Shown here: positions 38,501 through 49,558 of the stretch, one piece after another
Layout: each line of letters starts with the position of its first letter
Position numbering within the stretch: position 1 is the stretch's first letter
From: Saksenaea vasiformis B4078
Taxonomy: Eukaryota; Mucoromycota; Mucoromycetes; Mucorales; Saksenaeaceae
Length of the DNA: 63,384 nt
Reading direction: 5' to 3'
Assembly (NCBI GenBank): GCA_000697055.1
Contig: JNDT01001637.1
Location: forward strand, 1 to 63,384
Translations under genes and position numbers: made by a program
The notes under the pieces: generated by a model
What the model saw: only the letters and a program-made list of their open reading frames with translations
Databases searched by the model: none
What the model was told of the DNA's origin: nothing

Positions 38501-38710
38501 AAATTCGATAATGAAACGTCCTGGGATAACTCTGCCAATCGGTGCCGGCTTGAACTTCTCATGGTAAAAAGATGCCAGCCATTGTTTATCAAATGCGTAC
38601 ACAGTAACGCAAAAGAGCTGCACGATGACACTCAGCCATGCAATGTACTGTACAGAAAACATGAATGGAAAAAGGAAATTTTTTCTACTGTTTGTCTTGC
38701 AGGAATCCAT
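35526..38710 (-). CDS. Secreted subtilisin-like serine protease with PA domain (copy A)
   Basis: Eight exons (38710-38071, 38013-37849, 37786-37737, 37684-37570, 37501-37403, 37343-37197, 37137-36460, 36409-35526) give 925 residues. A signal-anchor-like stretch (IAWLSVIVQLFCVTVYA, about 23-40) is followed by a propeptide-like region. The S8 triad is in order: Asp in VGIIDSGVD, His in GHGTHVAGI, Ser in LSGTSMAAPMVSG, with oxyanion Asn in VVAAGNDGA. A PA domain is inserted before the Ser (IQGHIALVQRGTCTFDEKA). A long C-terminal region (ISPGYISFNDTVHRTEHTL) resembles the Fn3-like domain of minor extracellular or C5a-peptidase-type subtilases. It starts 134 bp downstream of paralogue copy B on the same strand. 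Exons 3, 4 and 5 are 50, 115 and 99 nt, the same as in copy B. Confidence 0.92.
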
Positions 38711-38844
38711 TTATAGAGAAAAAGACCAAGGTATTTCCCGCCAAGCTATGAACTACTAAACAAAACAACATTCCCCTACGATTTGATTTGTGCCAATATG
38801 TAAATGAACAATAAGAAAGCAAATGACGGAAATTTTTTTTTACT

Positions 38845-41800
38845 CTAGTTTTTTACAAGGATAGGCCCAGACGTCCACATCAACCAATCCTGGATGGTAT
38901 TGGGGTCACCAAAGACCTTTAGCGCTTTCATGTGTAAATAATATGTCCCGGGAGTAACCATGGTCGGCTCGAGCTCGCTACTCCGAGCCTTGATTTTACC
39001 GTCCCATATGATTTGCTGAAGGTACTGATCGCTGCTCTTCCGGTTCCGATCCCAGTAGAGAAACGGACTACCCACCAATTCTCCTACTGGTTTCCGATTC
39101 TTATCCAGTACTTCAACGTGTGCTTCCCTGGTTACGGATATGAGACGGTAGACTATTCCAGGTGCTGTGTCTGTGGTCGTTGCGTTAAACACATAGGTGT
39201 CCTTTTCTTCGTATTTGATCGATGAATTGATGGAAGGTGCCAAGTAAGGGAATCCTTCATCGAAGAGCGGTACGTCCTGTATGTTACCAAAGACACCAAA
39301 GTACGGAACTCTACCAAGGACTGTTTCCGCGTCAACTGCCCGAAATACAAGATAGCCACCGTACATCGAAAGACCAGGCGTAGGGGATTGAGATCCGACC
39401 ACAATCGTTACTTGCTTCGTCTCACCGGCTTCCACCGTCAAGATGCCATCAGGTGAAAATTGCATATCGACGTGCATATCACCTCGTGCGACTGGCTCTG
39501 CGATTTCCCAGGTACCTTTAACGAAAGGCTCGACAGATTTGGAAGGTTGATTCTTTATCTGAAATTTGATTTGTTTTGTGCCAGTATTGGTGACAGAAAG
39601 AACCTGAGAATTGGCGAGATGTAATGTGTCGTTGAAGCTTAACTGGCCAGGTGAAATATGAAGACTGCTTTGCAATGCATCCACCGCTGCACCTCATCAT
39701 CAGTAAACAAAAATAGCGATGCAGCAGTTGGGACTTAAAAAAGGAAAAGAAAATAGGAAACTTACGCTCAATTAGACCGGCGCCTTGTAACAAGGGATGA
39801 TCCGGGAGGTCTTGATAGCTTGCTAATCGTGCATGATTTTGGAGCAATTCCATGATATAGTCAGGTGTTACTGTCTTCCCTTGGCATTCATAGTGTTGCC
39901 GGATCAAGGCAGCAACACCTGCCACATGGGGCGCGGCCATGGAAGTACCTGAACGTATGCCCCATCCTCCATCTTGAGCGAGCGGCAGCGTGGAATATAC
40001 CATATAGCCAATGCCAGCGAGATTCGGTTTCAGATCGAGCTCATTGGTGGGACCTACGCTGGAAAACGAAGATACTTGTCCAGCTGTCAGGAGTGGCATG
40101 TCCGTCGGCTGCTCAGGGAATACAAGACGGATCACAGGTTGTATTGTTGATAAGTCGACGAGTTTTTTTGCAAAGCTGGAGTCAATGTTAGCGCACGGAA
40201 TGGAACCTTCTTTTGTATCTGGTGTAAAAAGGGACGGATCATCTGCGTCATAGACTAGAACTCCCAACGCGCTAGCTTTCTCAGCTACTGCTATCTTATC
40301 GTTGAACGTACAATCACCACGCCGTATCAGCAAAATGGTTCCTTCAACGCGCGATGGAAGTCTCGTGTCATTGCATGCTGTTATGATCGAGTTTCTTTTG
40401 TCGCCATCCTCATAGAGGACAGAGAGGGTGCCGTTTGGGAACAGTTTGGTAGTTGTCGAAAGTCGATACGCTATAAACGGTGACGATCAGCCGCTGGACT
40501 AGGCAATTCAGTGTATGGCTTACGATAAGGTTCATTTGGTAGGGTCTCAACGATGACCACTTTGGCAGGATAATAGGAGTTGTCAACAGAGGCAACGGAG
40601 AAGACGTGTTTCCCTGATCCAGGCGTGTTTTGATAGAAAGCGCCCTGTGTTCCTTGATTTCCCGCCACGCTGACAACTAATATGCGGAGTTAGCTGCAGC
40701 GCTCACCTTCATAGTCGCTACCTTACCAACAACACCTTGTGTTGACAGACGTTCAGCAAAGACTGCCATGGCATCTTCAGGCCACGCGTTCTGGACACCC
40801 AAACTCAGATTGATAACCTGACAACCTATAGAATCATCGTTGACACGGTTAACACTGGCTATATTCCGGTTTATCTCGTTATGGCATACCTGCATCATAA
40901 GCCATTTCCATCGCTTTAATAACTGTATCTTCACTTGCGCCTCCATGGCAGCCAAAGATGCGCCACATTCCCAGGGTAGCATCGGGTGCAATCCCTGTAA
41001 AGTTCTTTATGCATTGTATATTAGCAAAGGGGTAGAGGTAACGCATATTTTATGCTTTACCTTCTCGGGAGCATATCCTCCGATGATACCACTGACGTGC
41101 GTCCCATGTCCTATTTATTTGAATTAGTTCGTTCGTCCCTTTTGTGTCACATTTTTCTTGTGCCATTACCCATGTTGGCTCCAGGGCAAGGATCGTATGG
41201 ATCATCAGCCGAACGATGTGTCCCAGCGTATGTGTCATCATCAGTTGCGTCGACCAAATTGTGACCCAACTGAAATTTGTATCCTTCACCAAAACCGCCG
41301 CCCAGCGCAGGATGCATGTAGTCCACACCTACCATGAGGTAGTCTCAGTTATTTGTTCGCTCTCATTTGCAGTTCCACCACGATTACCTGAATCAAGTAT
41401 ACCGATCTTCATTCCTTTACCAGTTAGATTCATGCGACTGTGTATAGTGGTGATCTCGGACAGCCAGTCTTGGTAAGGGTGTGTTAGAGGTTTCTCCACA
41501 AACCACTGTGGCCTTGGTATTTCGTAGACTGGGTATATTGTTTTTACAAGCGGATGTCCTGTCATGAAGGACAAAACAGGATGTTTTGCTTGCGATGGCT
41601 CTGTATCAATGGAACTGTCCTTCCGGACAGAGAACGACATGCCATGAAATAACGACGATGAAAACGTATGACGAACATGAAAGAGATCTTGAAGAGGACC
41701 AAGAACTGACAAGATATGATTGTGGATCTGAGGAGTGGCATATTCTACGATATACGCTCCGGGAACTACCGAAGCAGCGAGTACCACCTCGACATACCAA

Positions 41801-41892
41801 AGTATACTAACAATGTAAAACAACATATAACGGTAATCCCTTCCACAAAAATAAGCGATGGAAGGAGGGAGTAAGGTAAAAGGAGAAGGCAA
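38845..41892 (-). CDS. Secreted subtilisin-like serine protease with PA domain (copy B)
   Basis: Eight exons (41892-41388, 41328-41170, 41110-41061, 41004-40890, 40825-40727, 40676-40524, 40470-39766, 39686-38845) give 875 residues. A hydrophobic N-terminus (MLFYIVSILWYVEVVLAA) serves as secretion signal. The triad reads KIGILDSGVD, GHGTHVSGI and RSGTSMAAPHVAG, with Asn in SVAGNQG. The PA insert is VEGTILLIRRGDCTFNDKIA, and the C-terminal Fn3-like part starts LHISPGQLSFNDTLHLANSQ. All catalytic residues are intact, so it should be active. Compared with copy A it has a shorter propeptide and a distinct region before the His motif (DDTYAGTHRSADDPYD). Intron positions and phases match copy A throughout, which shows tandem duplication. 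Confidence 0.92.
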
Positions 41893-43380
41893 ACTAAAGA
41901 AATACTAGAAGTAATATTTATAACTGGACTTTTGCTTGTATATTTTATCAATCAGGGGCGAGTTTCCCTTTTGCCTCTCTATGGAGCAAGATGCTCTCTG
42001 GCTGACCAGCTCGTTCTGATGTTGGATTTCCCGTGTACCTTTCCAGGGGACATTTTTTTTCTTTTTCAAATCGCATCTTAATCCGACGCACACGGTTATT
42101 CCAATCAGACACTGCGTCTCGTCAGAGATATTCTAAAACCCCCTTTTTTCTCTTTCTCTGCTTTTGACGTTGATAGTAAAAAATCATCATAAGTCAAACT
42201 TCATGGTTCAATTTGACATTCTACGTAAAGTAAAACAGCTCGCTTTCTAGGTGGTTGATGGCGTTAGAAAAGAAGGGGTTCATGTCTATTTGTAATCTCC
42301 TAAACACTTGTTAATACAATGAAGATTGTTGCCACCCTCATGGTTTTGACAGTTGTCAAAACATTATCTTCGGATAAACAATAATTCAGGCAGAGCATCT
42401 ACAGAAGTAACAAACATACATAGTGCTGGAAATTAAAACATGAGCCTCAGAAACATGAGATATAGTAGCAGTACTTGTTTATGCAGCAGGATGAGTCTTT
42501 ACTTTGACTGATCATGCATAAATCAGACCAACGTCAAACATCATAATCAACAAAACAAATAAAATTGTCACGTTCTTAAAAAAATGAAAGAGTAGATCGT
42601 GAGTTTGTCGGTGCGATACAAAATAAAACCTTTGCCTAGCACGACATTGAGTAGTATGTCTGCATACGGTCATGGATTCGATACCAGGTTGTCTATATTC
42701 TATAGTAAGCCAGAAGTTACGTCGCGACCGGCAGACTCTTCTCTGTACAAATTAGGATTGCAGAAAATAGCCTTGGGCTGTTTCCGACGAAATAAGGGTA
42801 ACGTTTTTTTTTTTTGATGCAAGAGGTTCTTACGTCATGAATTAACTTTTTAACCACAATGAACCTTATTTCCGGCTGCATGGATGGCCCTCAGCGATCG
42901 AGCAATCGTCGCGTAAATCCTTTGTATCCACCGGAATTGATTATGCGTGGCTTAGAGATGCATATTCTCACTGGGGCAATTCAGTAATGATATTATATAC
43001 CTACGTATCAAACGGGCTGTTATGACTTTAAGCCTATCAGTTTACAAAAAAAAAAAAGCAGCATCACTGATGATGCTCTGTTTGGGAGAGGGTATCCGTG
43101 CCTTAGCGAACTCTCAGCTTGTGTACACAAGGGATAGCTATGCCTGTACACTTGGTCAACCAACTTGACAGGGGTGATTTAAAGCTCACAAGAAAAAGTT
43201 GCAAGTAGTCGGATCCAATCTTGCGTCTCTATCAAATATGGTATGGCTACTATTTCAGACGTATGCTACAATTTTTGGGATTTGAAAGCTCACTGCTGTC
43301 GTTAAAAGACAACGCTGGTGTGACCCGACAGATCGGAAAAGAGGAGAACATACCAATGGAAATACGGCTAAACTGTATAC
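41893..43380. other. Intergenic, upstream of protease copy B
   Basis: About 200 bp of probable promoter and leader, then AT-rich DNA. ORFs at 42093-41905 (-) and 42599-42817 (+) carry no signature. A short palindromic stretch (GCATCACTGATGATGC) occurs near 43060. Confidence 0.45.
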
Positions 43381-43916
43381 ATGGATGAAGCACTAGACAC
43401 GTTGTTACGCGCTGCAACAAAATCTAAATGTTACTGCACTAGAGATAACAATGAAAAAGATCCATTCGATATGATTCAAGAGTTAGTTACTAGCGGGAAG
43501 GAGATTGATCACTTGTTTTTAAGCTCGTGTCCGTTTTCCTCCGCTGCCGTGAATACGTCGGATTGCCATCATAACCTTACAAGTATGTATTTTTGGCTCC
43601 TTTTGACTCCCCCAGCCATACATATGTATTGATCGTTAAGATATGACTAATGAAAATAATAGTCAGAGAACTGTGGCTATGTACTTCCCATAATAACTCT
43701 TTGCGGGGTGGAATAATAATATTTCTTGGGGGATGTGCTTGGGGATGGGTTCCGTCAATACATCATTGCATAGCTACACGGAAGCAGATATGGAATTTGC
43801 TTCTAGAAATAGCTCCTCTAAACGATATATGGAGCTATCGTACGATGTATCCCGTTTTTGATATTAAAGTTGGAATCACTTGTATCTTTCGTTACAATAT
43901 GGCAAGAAAAAAATAG
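43381..43916 (+). CDS. Hypothetical two-exon protein (151 aa)
   Basis: Exon 43381-43582 (MDEALDTLLRAATKSKCYCT...) joins in frame to 43663-43916 through a GTATGT donor and an AATAATAG acceptor 80 nt apart, giving 151 residues. Exon 2 has a hydrophobic stretch (GGIIIFLGGCAWGWV) near residues 82-97 and a basic end (RYNMARKK). Nine or more Cys residues are scattered. I recognise no family. The evidence is a clean ATG, consensus splice sites and two open exons in phase; it could still be chance in AT-rich DNA. Confidence 0.4.
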
Positions 43917-44501
43917 AAGTAAAATAATTACATCGGAATCGACCATAGTAGGATGTTTACACAGACGTTACTGAGTCAGTGGGTTACAGACGTCAGCTAA
44001 AGCTATCTCAGGGCAGCACACGATCGTAGAATGGCACAAAACACCAGCAGTCTGAAAAGGCGCTCGGATGAAAGATCCAGAAGTCATCGGACTTGGAGGG
44101 TCTCTGCTGTTCGTCCATATATGGTATATGACAATACGATATGGCTGCGTCTGCATCTCTAAAGACAATACAGAGAACTGATGGTTGATTCAAATAATGT
44201 GTAGAAGAAGTTCCAGATAACAGCTGGCAGGAAAATAAGCTTCACAAAAACATTTGAACAAAGAATACATAAAAAACGTCATGGTTTGTTGTTATCTGCG
44301 ACTAGAAAGTACAGTTGCTCAGTGCGTCATTGTTTCCATTTCTTTCATTCCGCAGTTTATCATGTGGGAGCGGAATGCTTCCACGCTTAGCTATTCGTTC
44401 AAGTTCTTTTTTTTCTTCGTTCAAACGGAGTGAATTGCATGAAATTCTCCTGAGTCATAGCATCTGTACGATCGATATTTGTTCAACTGCTCGCAGTTGT
44501 A
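43917..44501. other. Intergenic, no supported gene
   Basis: Minus-strand 60-66 codon ORFs at 44168-43968 and 44193-44008 overlap in different frames. Neither has a recognisable domain. Confidence 0.4.
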
Positions 44502-45381
44502 TTACGAAGAAAGTTCTTGCATGTACGCTTCTATCAACTGCCGTTGCATCTATAGATCAAATTAGATTGACATGATGCTAACGCAACGAACTCGCTACCT
44601 CCGCTGGCGTTCTATGTGCCATTTTTACACGGTAGGCTTTACGTCGTCGACGGTAATCCCGACTTTCAGCAAGTGTCTGGGCATTGGATTTGTTATGGTT
44701 ATCTTTAAAATTGCTAAGCATGATGAGCTGAAGGTTGTTTGCCTTACCCTGGGTATCACTTGATTTTTCCAGAGGATCCTGAAACTCATTTGTGCTAAAA
44801 TCGTGTGATTTGATGTTATTCTTTTGTCGAAGTGCTTGGGCTATCTGTAGATCACTTTTGTAAACTTCATCCCGTGCTTGCACAGATTCCTCACGCTGAG
44901 TGGACTGGACACACACAACGTTTTGGCGATCGCTGTCAACCTCCACGTCTTTTCCAATAAAGGATATGACAGAAGATGCTTGCTTGTAGAAAGGAAGTGA
45001 GCTAGGTAAAGCCTTGATGGGGTGTTTAATTCTCCCTTAGAGACCACAGTGATGATAGTGTGTTTACCTTCTCTTGTTTGGTGTCCTCGTTTCCACGACT
45101 TTTCGATAGACAAGCTTGGCAATGGCTCAGGTAGGATGACTCTGGCACACGATGACGGGGATCCACGGGACATGAACGTAGTAAGCTTTGATTCTATGAA
45201 TGGCGACATGTTGGTCACATAAGGTTTCTCATGCAGTTCCGACGTTTACTTTCTGCCATTGAATCAAGTCATCGGGATCCCAGTTTAGGTCCTTCAAAAT
45301 GAGATTTAAACGTTTATTCGCCTGTTCTAATCTTTCTTTCGCGTTTTGTATCCGCTGTTCTTTTGTATGATTTTCAAGCAT
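44502..45381 (-). CDS. SNRNP48: U11/U12 snRNP 48K-like protein (minor spliceosome)
   Basis: Four phase-0 exons (45381-45250, 45193-45068, 44982-44599, 44549-44502) give 229 residues. Exon 1 has a coiled helix ending ANKRLNLILKDLNWDPDDLI, like the human 48K N-terminus (LGWDLDSL). Exon 2 forms a CHHC zinc finger, C-P-V-D-P-R-H-R-V-P-...-H-C-Q-A-C, matching CPYDSNHHMP...HMASC. Exon 3 ends TLAESRDYRRRRKAYRVK, matching LAEVRDYKRRRQSYRAK. Exon 4 adds the terminal helix QRQLIEAYMQELSS, matching IRDVINVHMEELSN. Exons 2 and 4 are invisible to long-ORF searches, since competing frames are longer. In animals and plants 48K recognises U12-type 5' splice sites in the U11/U12 di-snRNP. Its presence implies U12 introns in this genome. 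Confidence 0.78.
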
Positions 45382-46043
45382 GACGATGTATACTGCACCA
45401 TCACCTGCTGGTCTGACCGACGTTCCCTGTGCTGTGATCTTTTTTTACTTTCTAGCTCCGATGTCAACGGAGCGTCCCCAAGGTAGTTTAAACTTTTAAG
45501 CGACAAACACGATCTTCTATCATGCTTGAATAAACAAAAAAAACATAAAAATACCACAAACCGTACCAGTGGAGAAAAGTTTCCGTTTTACCCTTCATTT
45601 AATGACGACTATAAGGAATCGGATATGTAGAATTGCTATTTTTGCCGATGAGGCTGTGCCTTAAGGTTTCGTAATATCCTGAGCAATACTTATTCTGCTG
45701 ACGTTTGGCTAATTTTAACAAGCTCATATGCGAAATCCCCAAAAGTGGTATGTACTTCTCTCCGGAAGAAAATTGTATACAAAATCAATGCCAAAATTGG
45801 CAACGTGTTACAGAACAGCAAATCGTTGCGGATGTCTGCACAATTTGTTAATTTCCACAAGGAAGTGTGTCACCTAACGCCACCTTTATTTTTGATCGTG
45901 ATAGCATCTTTGAACCTTACCTCCCGGTAAATACGCATAAGTCCGACACCAGATGCGCAGCAGGAACAAGCTGTCAGCTGGGGTACTGTTTTATCGACCA
46001 ATCAACTGCGCCTCACGGTTTCACTACACACAGAAGCAAATGG
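45382..46043. other. Divergent intergenic region between SNRNP48 and lipocalin-like gene 1
   Basis: The frame upstream of the SNRNP48 ATG stays open for about 20 codons, so a more distal start or an extra exon is possible. The right-hand part holds a block, TATCGACCAATCAACTG at 45992-46008, that recurs with one mismatch at 47981. Confidence 0.45.
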
Positions 46044-46050
46044 TATATAA
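46044..46050 (+). promoter_or_regulatory. TATA box of lipocalin-like gene 1
   Basis: TATATAA starts 60 nt before the ATG. The same heptamer sits at the same 60-nt distance in the paralogue at 49499, inside a conserved TATATAAGCYAGCSTTGGA context. Confidence 0.75.
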
Positions 46051-46103
46051 GCTAGCGTTGGAGGGTGCTCGATTCCACATCATCAAATCAACTCTTCAGC
46101 TCA

Positions 46104-46861
46104 ATGAAACTTTCTCTTCTTGCTTCGCTTTTCGTGTCTACCGTCGCCTCTGCTGCGGTCATTGCTCGTCAAGACAAAAGTTCTCACGGCAGTGATGCCT
46201 TTGAGGGATCCTGGTACCCTACGGGATATTCCAAGAATACCTATGACTATGCCTTCAAGAATCTTGCCACGGTCAACTTGACCATGACATGTCAAGAAAT
46301 TGTAGGCACCAAGACCGAAGGAAACACCCTCGTTGTCGACGAGAGAGTTACTTTGCAAAGAACCGATACGAAGGCTACTGGAGACATCAACGCCAAAGGA
46401 AAATTTGAGTTGAGCGGAAAACCTGATTATCGAGGAGTGTTCGATATGAAATATTATGTTTGTAAGTGACAAAAGGCCCTTTGATTGTCTCCCGACTCAT
46501 CTTTTACTTAGCTGCATTTACCGCCAAAAAGAGCGATTGGAATAACTTGTACCCTGACTTTGATGCCAAGTCCTCTTCCGACACAATCACCCTCCCTGGC
46601 TCAGCACCCATCACAATCCCATCGCACGCCAAATTGCTTTCTTCCAAGAAAGATAACACTTTCGATGCAGTTCTTATCTGGGCCCTCGGAAAAGACTTCA
46701 CTAATGGCAACAGCGGTATTCCTGCAGATGCCATTTTCAGCGTTGTTTACACCAAGACACCTACTATCGATGATGCCACCTTCGAGTCCTACAAGGAACA
46801 AGCCGCTCCCTTCGGCAACTCGGAACTATTGAAGTTGGATAACAAGTGTAGCAAAAACTAA
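46104..46861 (+). CDS. Secreted lipocalin-like protein, copy 1
   Basis: Two exons (46104-46461, 46512-46861) give 235 residues. The start MKLSLLASLFVSTVASAAVI is a classic signal peptide, so the protein is probably secreted. It is followed by the lipocalin G-x-W signature (FEGSWYPTGYSKN), a strand containing NLTMTCQEIV, and a C-terminal run VVYTKTPTIDDATFESYK ending in a conserved Cys (LDNKC), as in apolipoprotein-D-type lipocalins where ILxRTPxL precedes the final helix and the disulphide Cys. This suggests an eight-stranded barrel binding a small hydrophobic ligand; the ligand is unknown. A close paralogue lies 3.5 kb downstream. The upstream ATG at 46065 is out of frame with the signal peptide. 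Confidence 0.75.
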
Positions 46862-49390
46862 GAAGTGCTTATCTGAATAAAATAAAGAAGTCTGTTAAAG
46901 AAGTGTGAAAGACTAGTTTGATCGGGTTTTATCAGAATGAGGCCCTGGCAATGGGCGTTCACAGCCCTTCAGCCAATGGATATCAGGAATAAATTGCGGC
47001 CTTAAATTGAGATACGCTTAGATTATAGCTTCTATGGTAGAGCTTGGGACGATTGCAAGGTCAAACCGAGAGGGAAGCGCCTACAACACATTGGAGAGTA
47101 GGGAAAGCTCGGCTATAGCATGCTGCTTCATCATTGTTTACACAGAATAATAGCAACCTCAGCACCTGCCAACTGCAATAGTAGCTTCTACACGTAAGTG
47201 AATAATTAAGCTTCAAATACTTGCCATTTTTGTTACAGTTCTATCATCTGTTGCGGTAAATACGTCTTTCGTAGTTTAGATCCACGCGTTTTGATTATTC
47301 TTATTATATTCTCGATCAACTTACCATCTTTTCTACGAGTATAGCACACTACAGGAAACTGTTTCGATAATCCACTGAATCTTCGCAAATTCAAAACCAT
47401 CTCAAATTATCTAGCGACGCGCGCAAAAACTGAAGACTTTACCAGATATTTTGGATACTTCCTTTCTACCATGTAGGGTCTAGTTAGGTATGTGTTGAAG
47501 TAATATGCAACTTCTTCTGCCCTACGACGCCACATCAGACCTGAGCGACAGTGAAAATCCACGAGAATATTTTCAAACGGAAGTATATGGTACTTGTAGA
47601 AGTCGAAATGCTCCTAATAAGCAGCATGTCGCGATCCATTGCCCATCCTCATCACGAGAAGTGCTACATAAAACGATATGCAGAAGCAAAACCAGAACTA
47701 TAACTTGAATATGAAAAGCAGTATACCATGGAGAAGTATGTAGGCCGAAGATGGCTGTACGAAGATGTAAAGGAGCTCAGTTGGGGCTTATCCATGGCTC
47801 ATGAAAATGACAAAATTATAGCTCCGTACACATTGATTTATGATGATTGAAGAGAAGAAAGCACAAAACCGATGGGTGTGCTGTCTTCTTTTTTTTTTTT
47901 TACCAACTATCTTTCTGGGGACCGATACTCGCAAATTCACTCCGAGGCTCCCTTCTCGGACGTTCAGCCTGGAAACTATTTATCGACGAATCAACTGAGT
48001 CCCACTTTTCCAGTGTGTTGAAGCAAAGTTTATCGCTATGGGCAAAACTCCTTCACACGTTGGCACAAGTCGACCCATTTCAATCTATTTGGGAAGCCGA
48101 TCCCCCACAGCCCGATTGAACAGCACGAAGCAAAGATCAGTTGCATAATATCCATTGCATTGGGTTAGCATCATGTCATAGTCAGAAGCAACATTTTCTA
48201 GCAAATATACAGCATATCTTTTCTCGTATAGAGAGGCATCTTCTGCTCAATACAACTTTAGGAGTCTGCCATCATCGTCATCAGGCGCTTTCCTGGTCTA
48301 CCAATGCGCTGTAGAAATAGATTATCAACGATGCTCTCTGGACTTTCAAGCTCTAAAGGACCATGCTCGCGGGGTGCTTACTCTCGAAAGAGGTTTGATG
48401 ACGTGCCTCTTAACGCTATCCGTTCTGATCCTTTTCTCAACATACGAAATCATCACGAGGTGAGGGCTCAATCCACCGACATTGCCACGTGGTCCTTCAG
48501 CAAATGGTGTCCCATGGTAACAGGATTTTTTTTAACTCGCAGAGACAATATTGTATGCTTCGGGGCGGTCAGTTATTTTAGCGTGCGGTCTTTTAGCTCT
48601 GCCAAAATATGGTCGCAGGAATTGACGCTTAGACTTTGAAAAAATTATAGGCTGTGTATTTTTCCCACACGAAGAAGTCATGCATCTATGCAGCCCGAAT
48701 TATTATATTCATTTTTTGGTAACCGGGTGTACTTCTAAGATCACTATGGGGAAAAGGTACCGACAATTCACCTGTTTTTGTCGTTTTCAGGTAAATAATC
48801 GGAATCGTTGTGGCAGCTTCAAGACACATTTTGGCAGTTCTGTGCTACACTGCAACGACTATCTACCTGAAAATGACAAAAACAGGGGAACTGTCGGAAA
48901 CGCCTTTCCCACAGTGGATGGGTCTCACAGAGAAAACCGAATTGATTTCAGCTCTGTGAAGGAGATAAAACTGCTGGTACGGGAGATAAGATGGCGAGAA
49001 GGTTGCCTTTTTTACCTTGTACTGGAACGATGAAGGACTGTATCTATTGTTAACTCAACACCAAATTTCTGAAAGAGTCATGGGATGTACCTTATTTACT
49101 TAGGGACGGAATTTGATGAAGCTGATCAACATATACTAAATCAGCAAATTACAATGGCGAAAGGATATCGATCACTTTAGGAATCGGGACATAGTGTCAT
49201 TAAACATAAGGCATACATACCACATACCATATAAGATTCTGTACTTCTACAGGTAGATAGGAAACCTGCTCCTCAACAGAATAGACTGTGGCGAACTATG
49301 GCGAACTATAACTGTTCAGTGCCGAAATCTAACAAAGGACTACGATCCAACGTTTTTCTGTAGCGGATATGCCGATTTCTCATTGCAGCT
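46862..49390. other. Gene-poor spacer between the lipocalin-like paralogues
   Basis: Holds weak ORFs (47505-47708, 48304-48639, 48680-49033, all +) without signatures, a promoter-like relic near 47981 and an inverted repeat at 48760-48897. It also has a direct duplication of GGCGAACTAT near 49290. Confidence 0.5.
48760..48897. repeat. Imperfect inverted repeat, 37-bp arms
   Basis: The arm 48760-48796 and the reverse complement of 48861-48897 match at 33 of 37 positions, around a 64-nt loop. Weaker similarity continues outwards on both sides (about 48739 and about 48920). This may be a MITE-like element or a stable hairpin. No flanking target-site duplication was found by eye. Confidence 0.75.
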
Positions 49391-49423
49391 CGGTACAATA
49401 GCGGTACAATAGCGGTACAATAG
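49391..49423. repeat. Three perfect copies of an 11-bp tandem repeat
   Basis: CGGTACAATAG is repeated three times head to tail, about 76 nt upstream of the TATA box of lipocalin-like gene 2. It is absent from the matching position of copy 1. Confidence 0.85.
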
Positions 49424-49498
49424 ACAATTTTGTGGTAAACTGCAACAAGATACAACGCAATATGACAGAATACGGAGGATTTTATTCAGTAACGATGC

Positions 49499-49505
49499 TA
49501 TATAA
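49499..49505 (+). promoter_or_regulatory. TATA box of lipocalin-like gene 2
   Basis: TATATAA starts 60 nt before the ATG, identical in spacing to the box of copy 1 and embedded in a similar flank. Confidence 0.75.
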
Positions 49506-49558
49506 GCCAGCCTTGGATGGGTCCCGATGCCAGATTGTTAAGCCAAGTTTTCAGCTCA

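Noticed and set aside
44841..45218. 125-codon minus-strand ORF reading MTNMSPFIESKL...
   Set aside because: It overlaps the CHHC zinc-finger exon of the 48K-like gene in a different frame. The conserved Cys/His pattern and phase-0 junctions favour the other frame.
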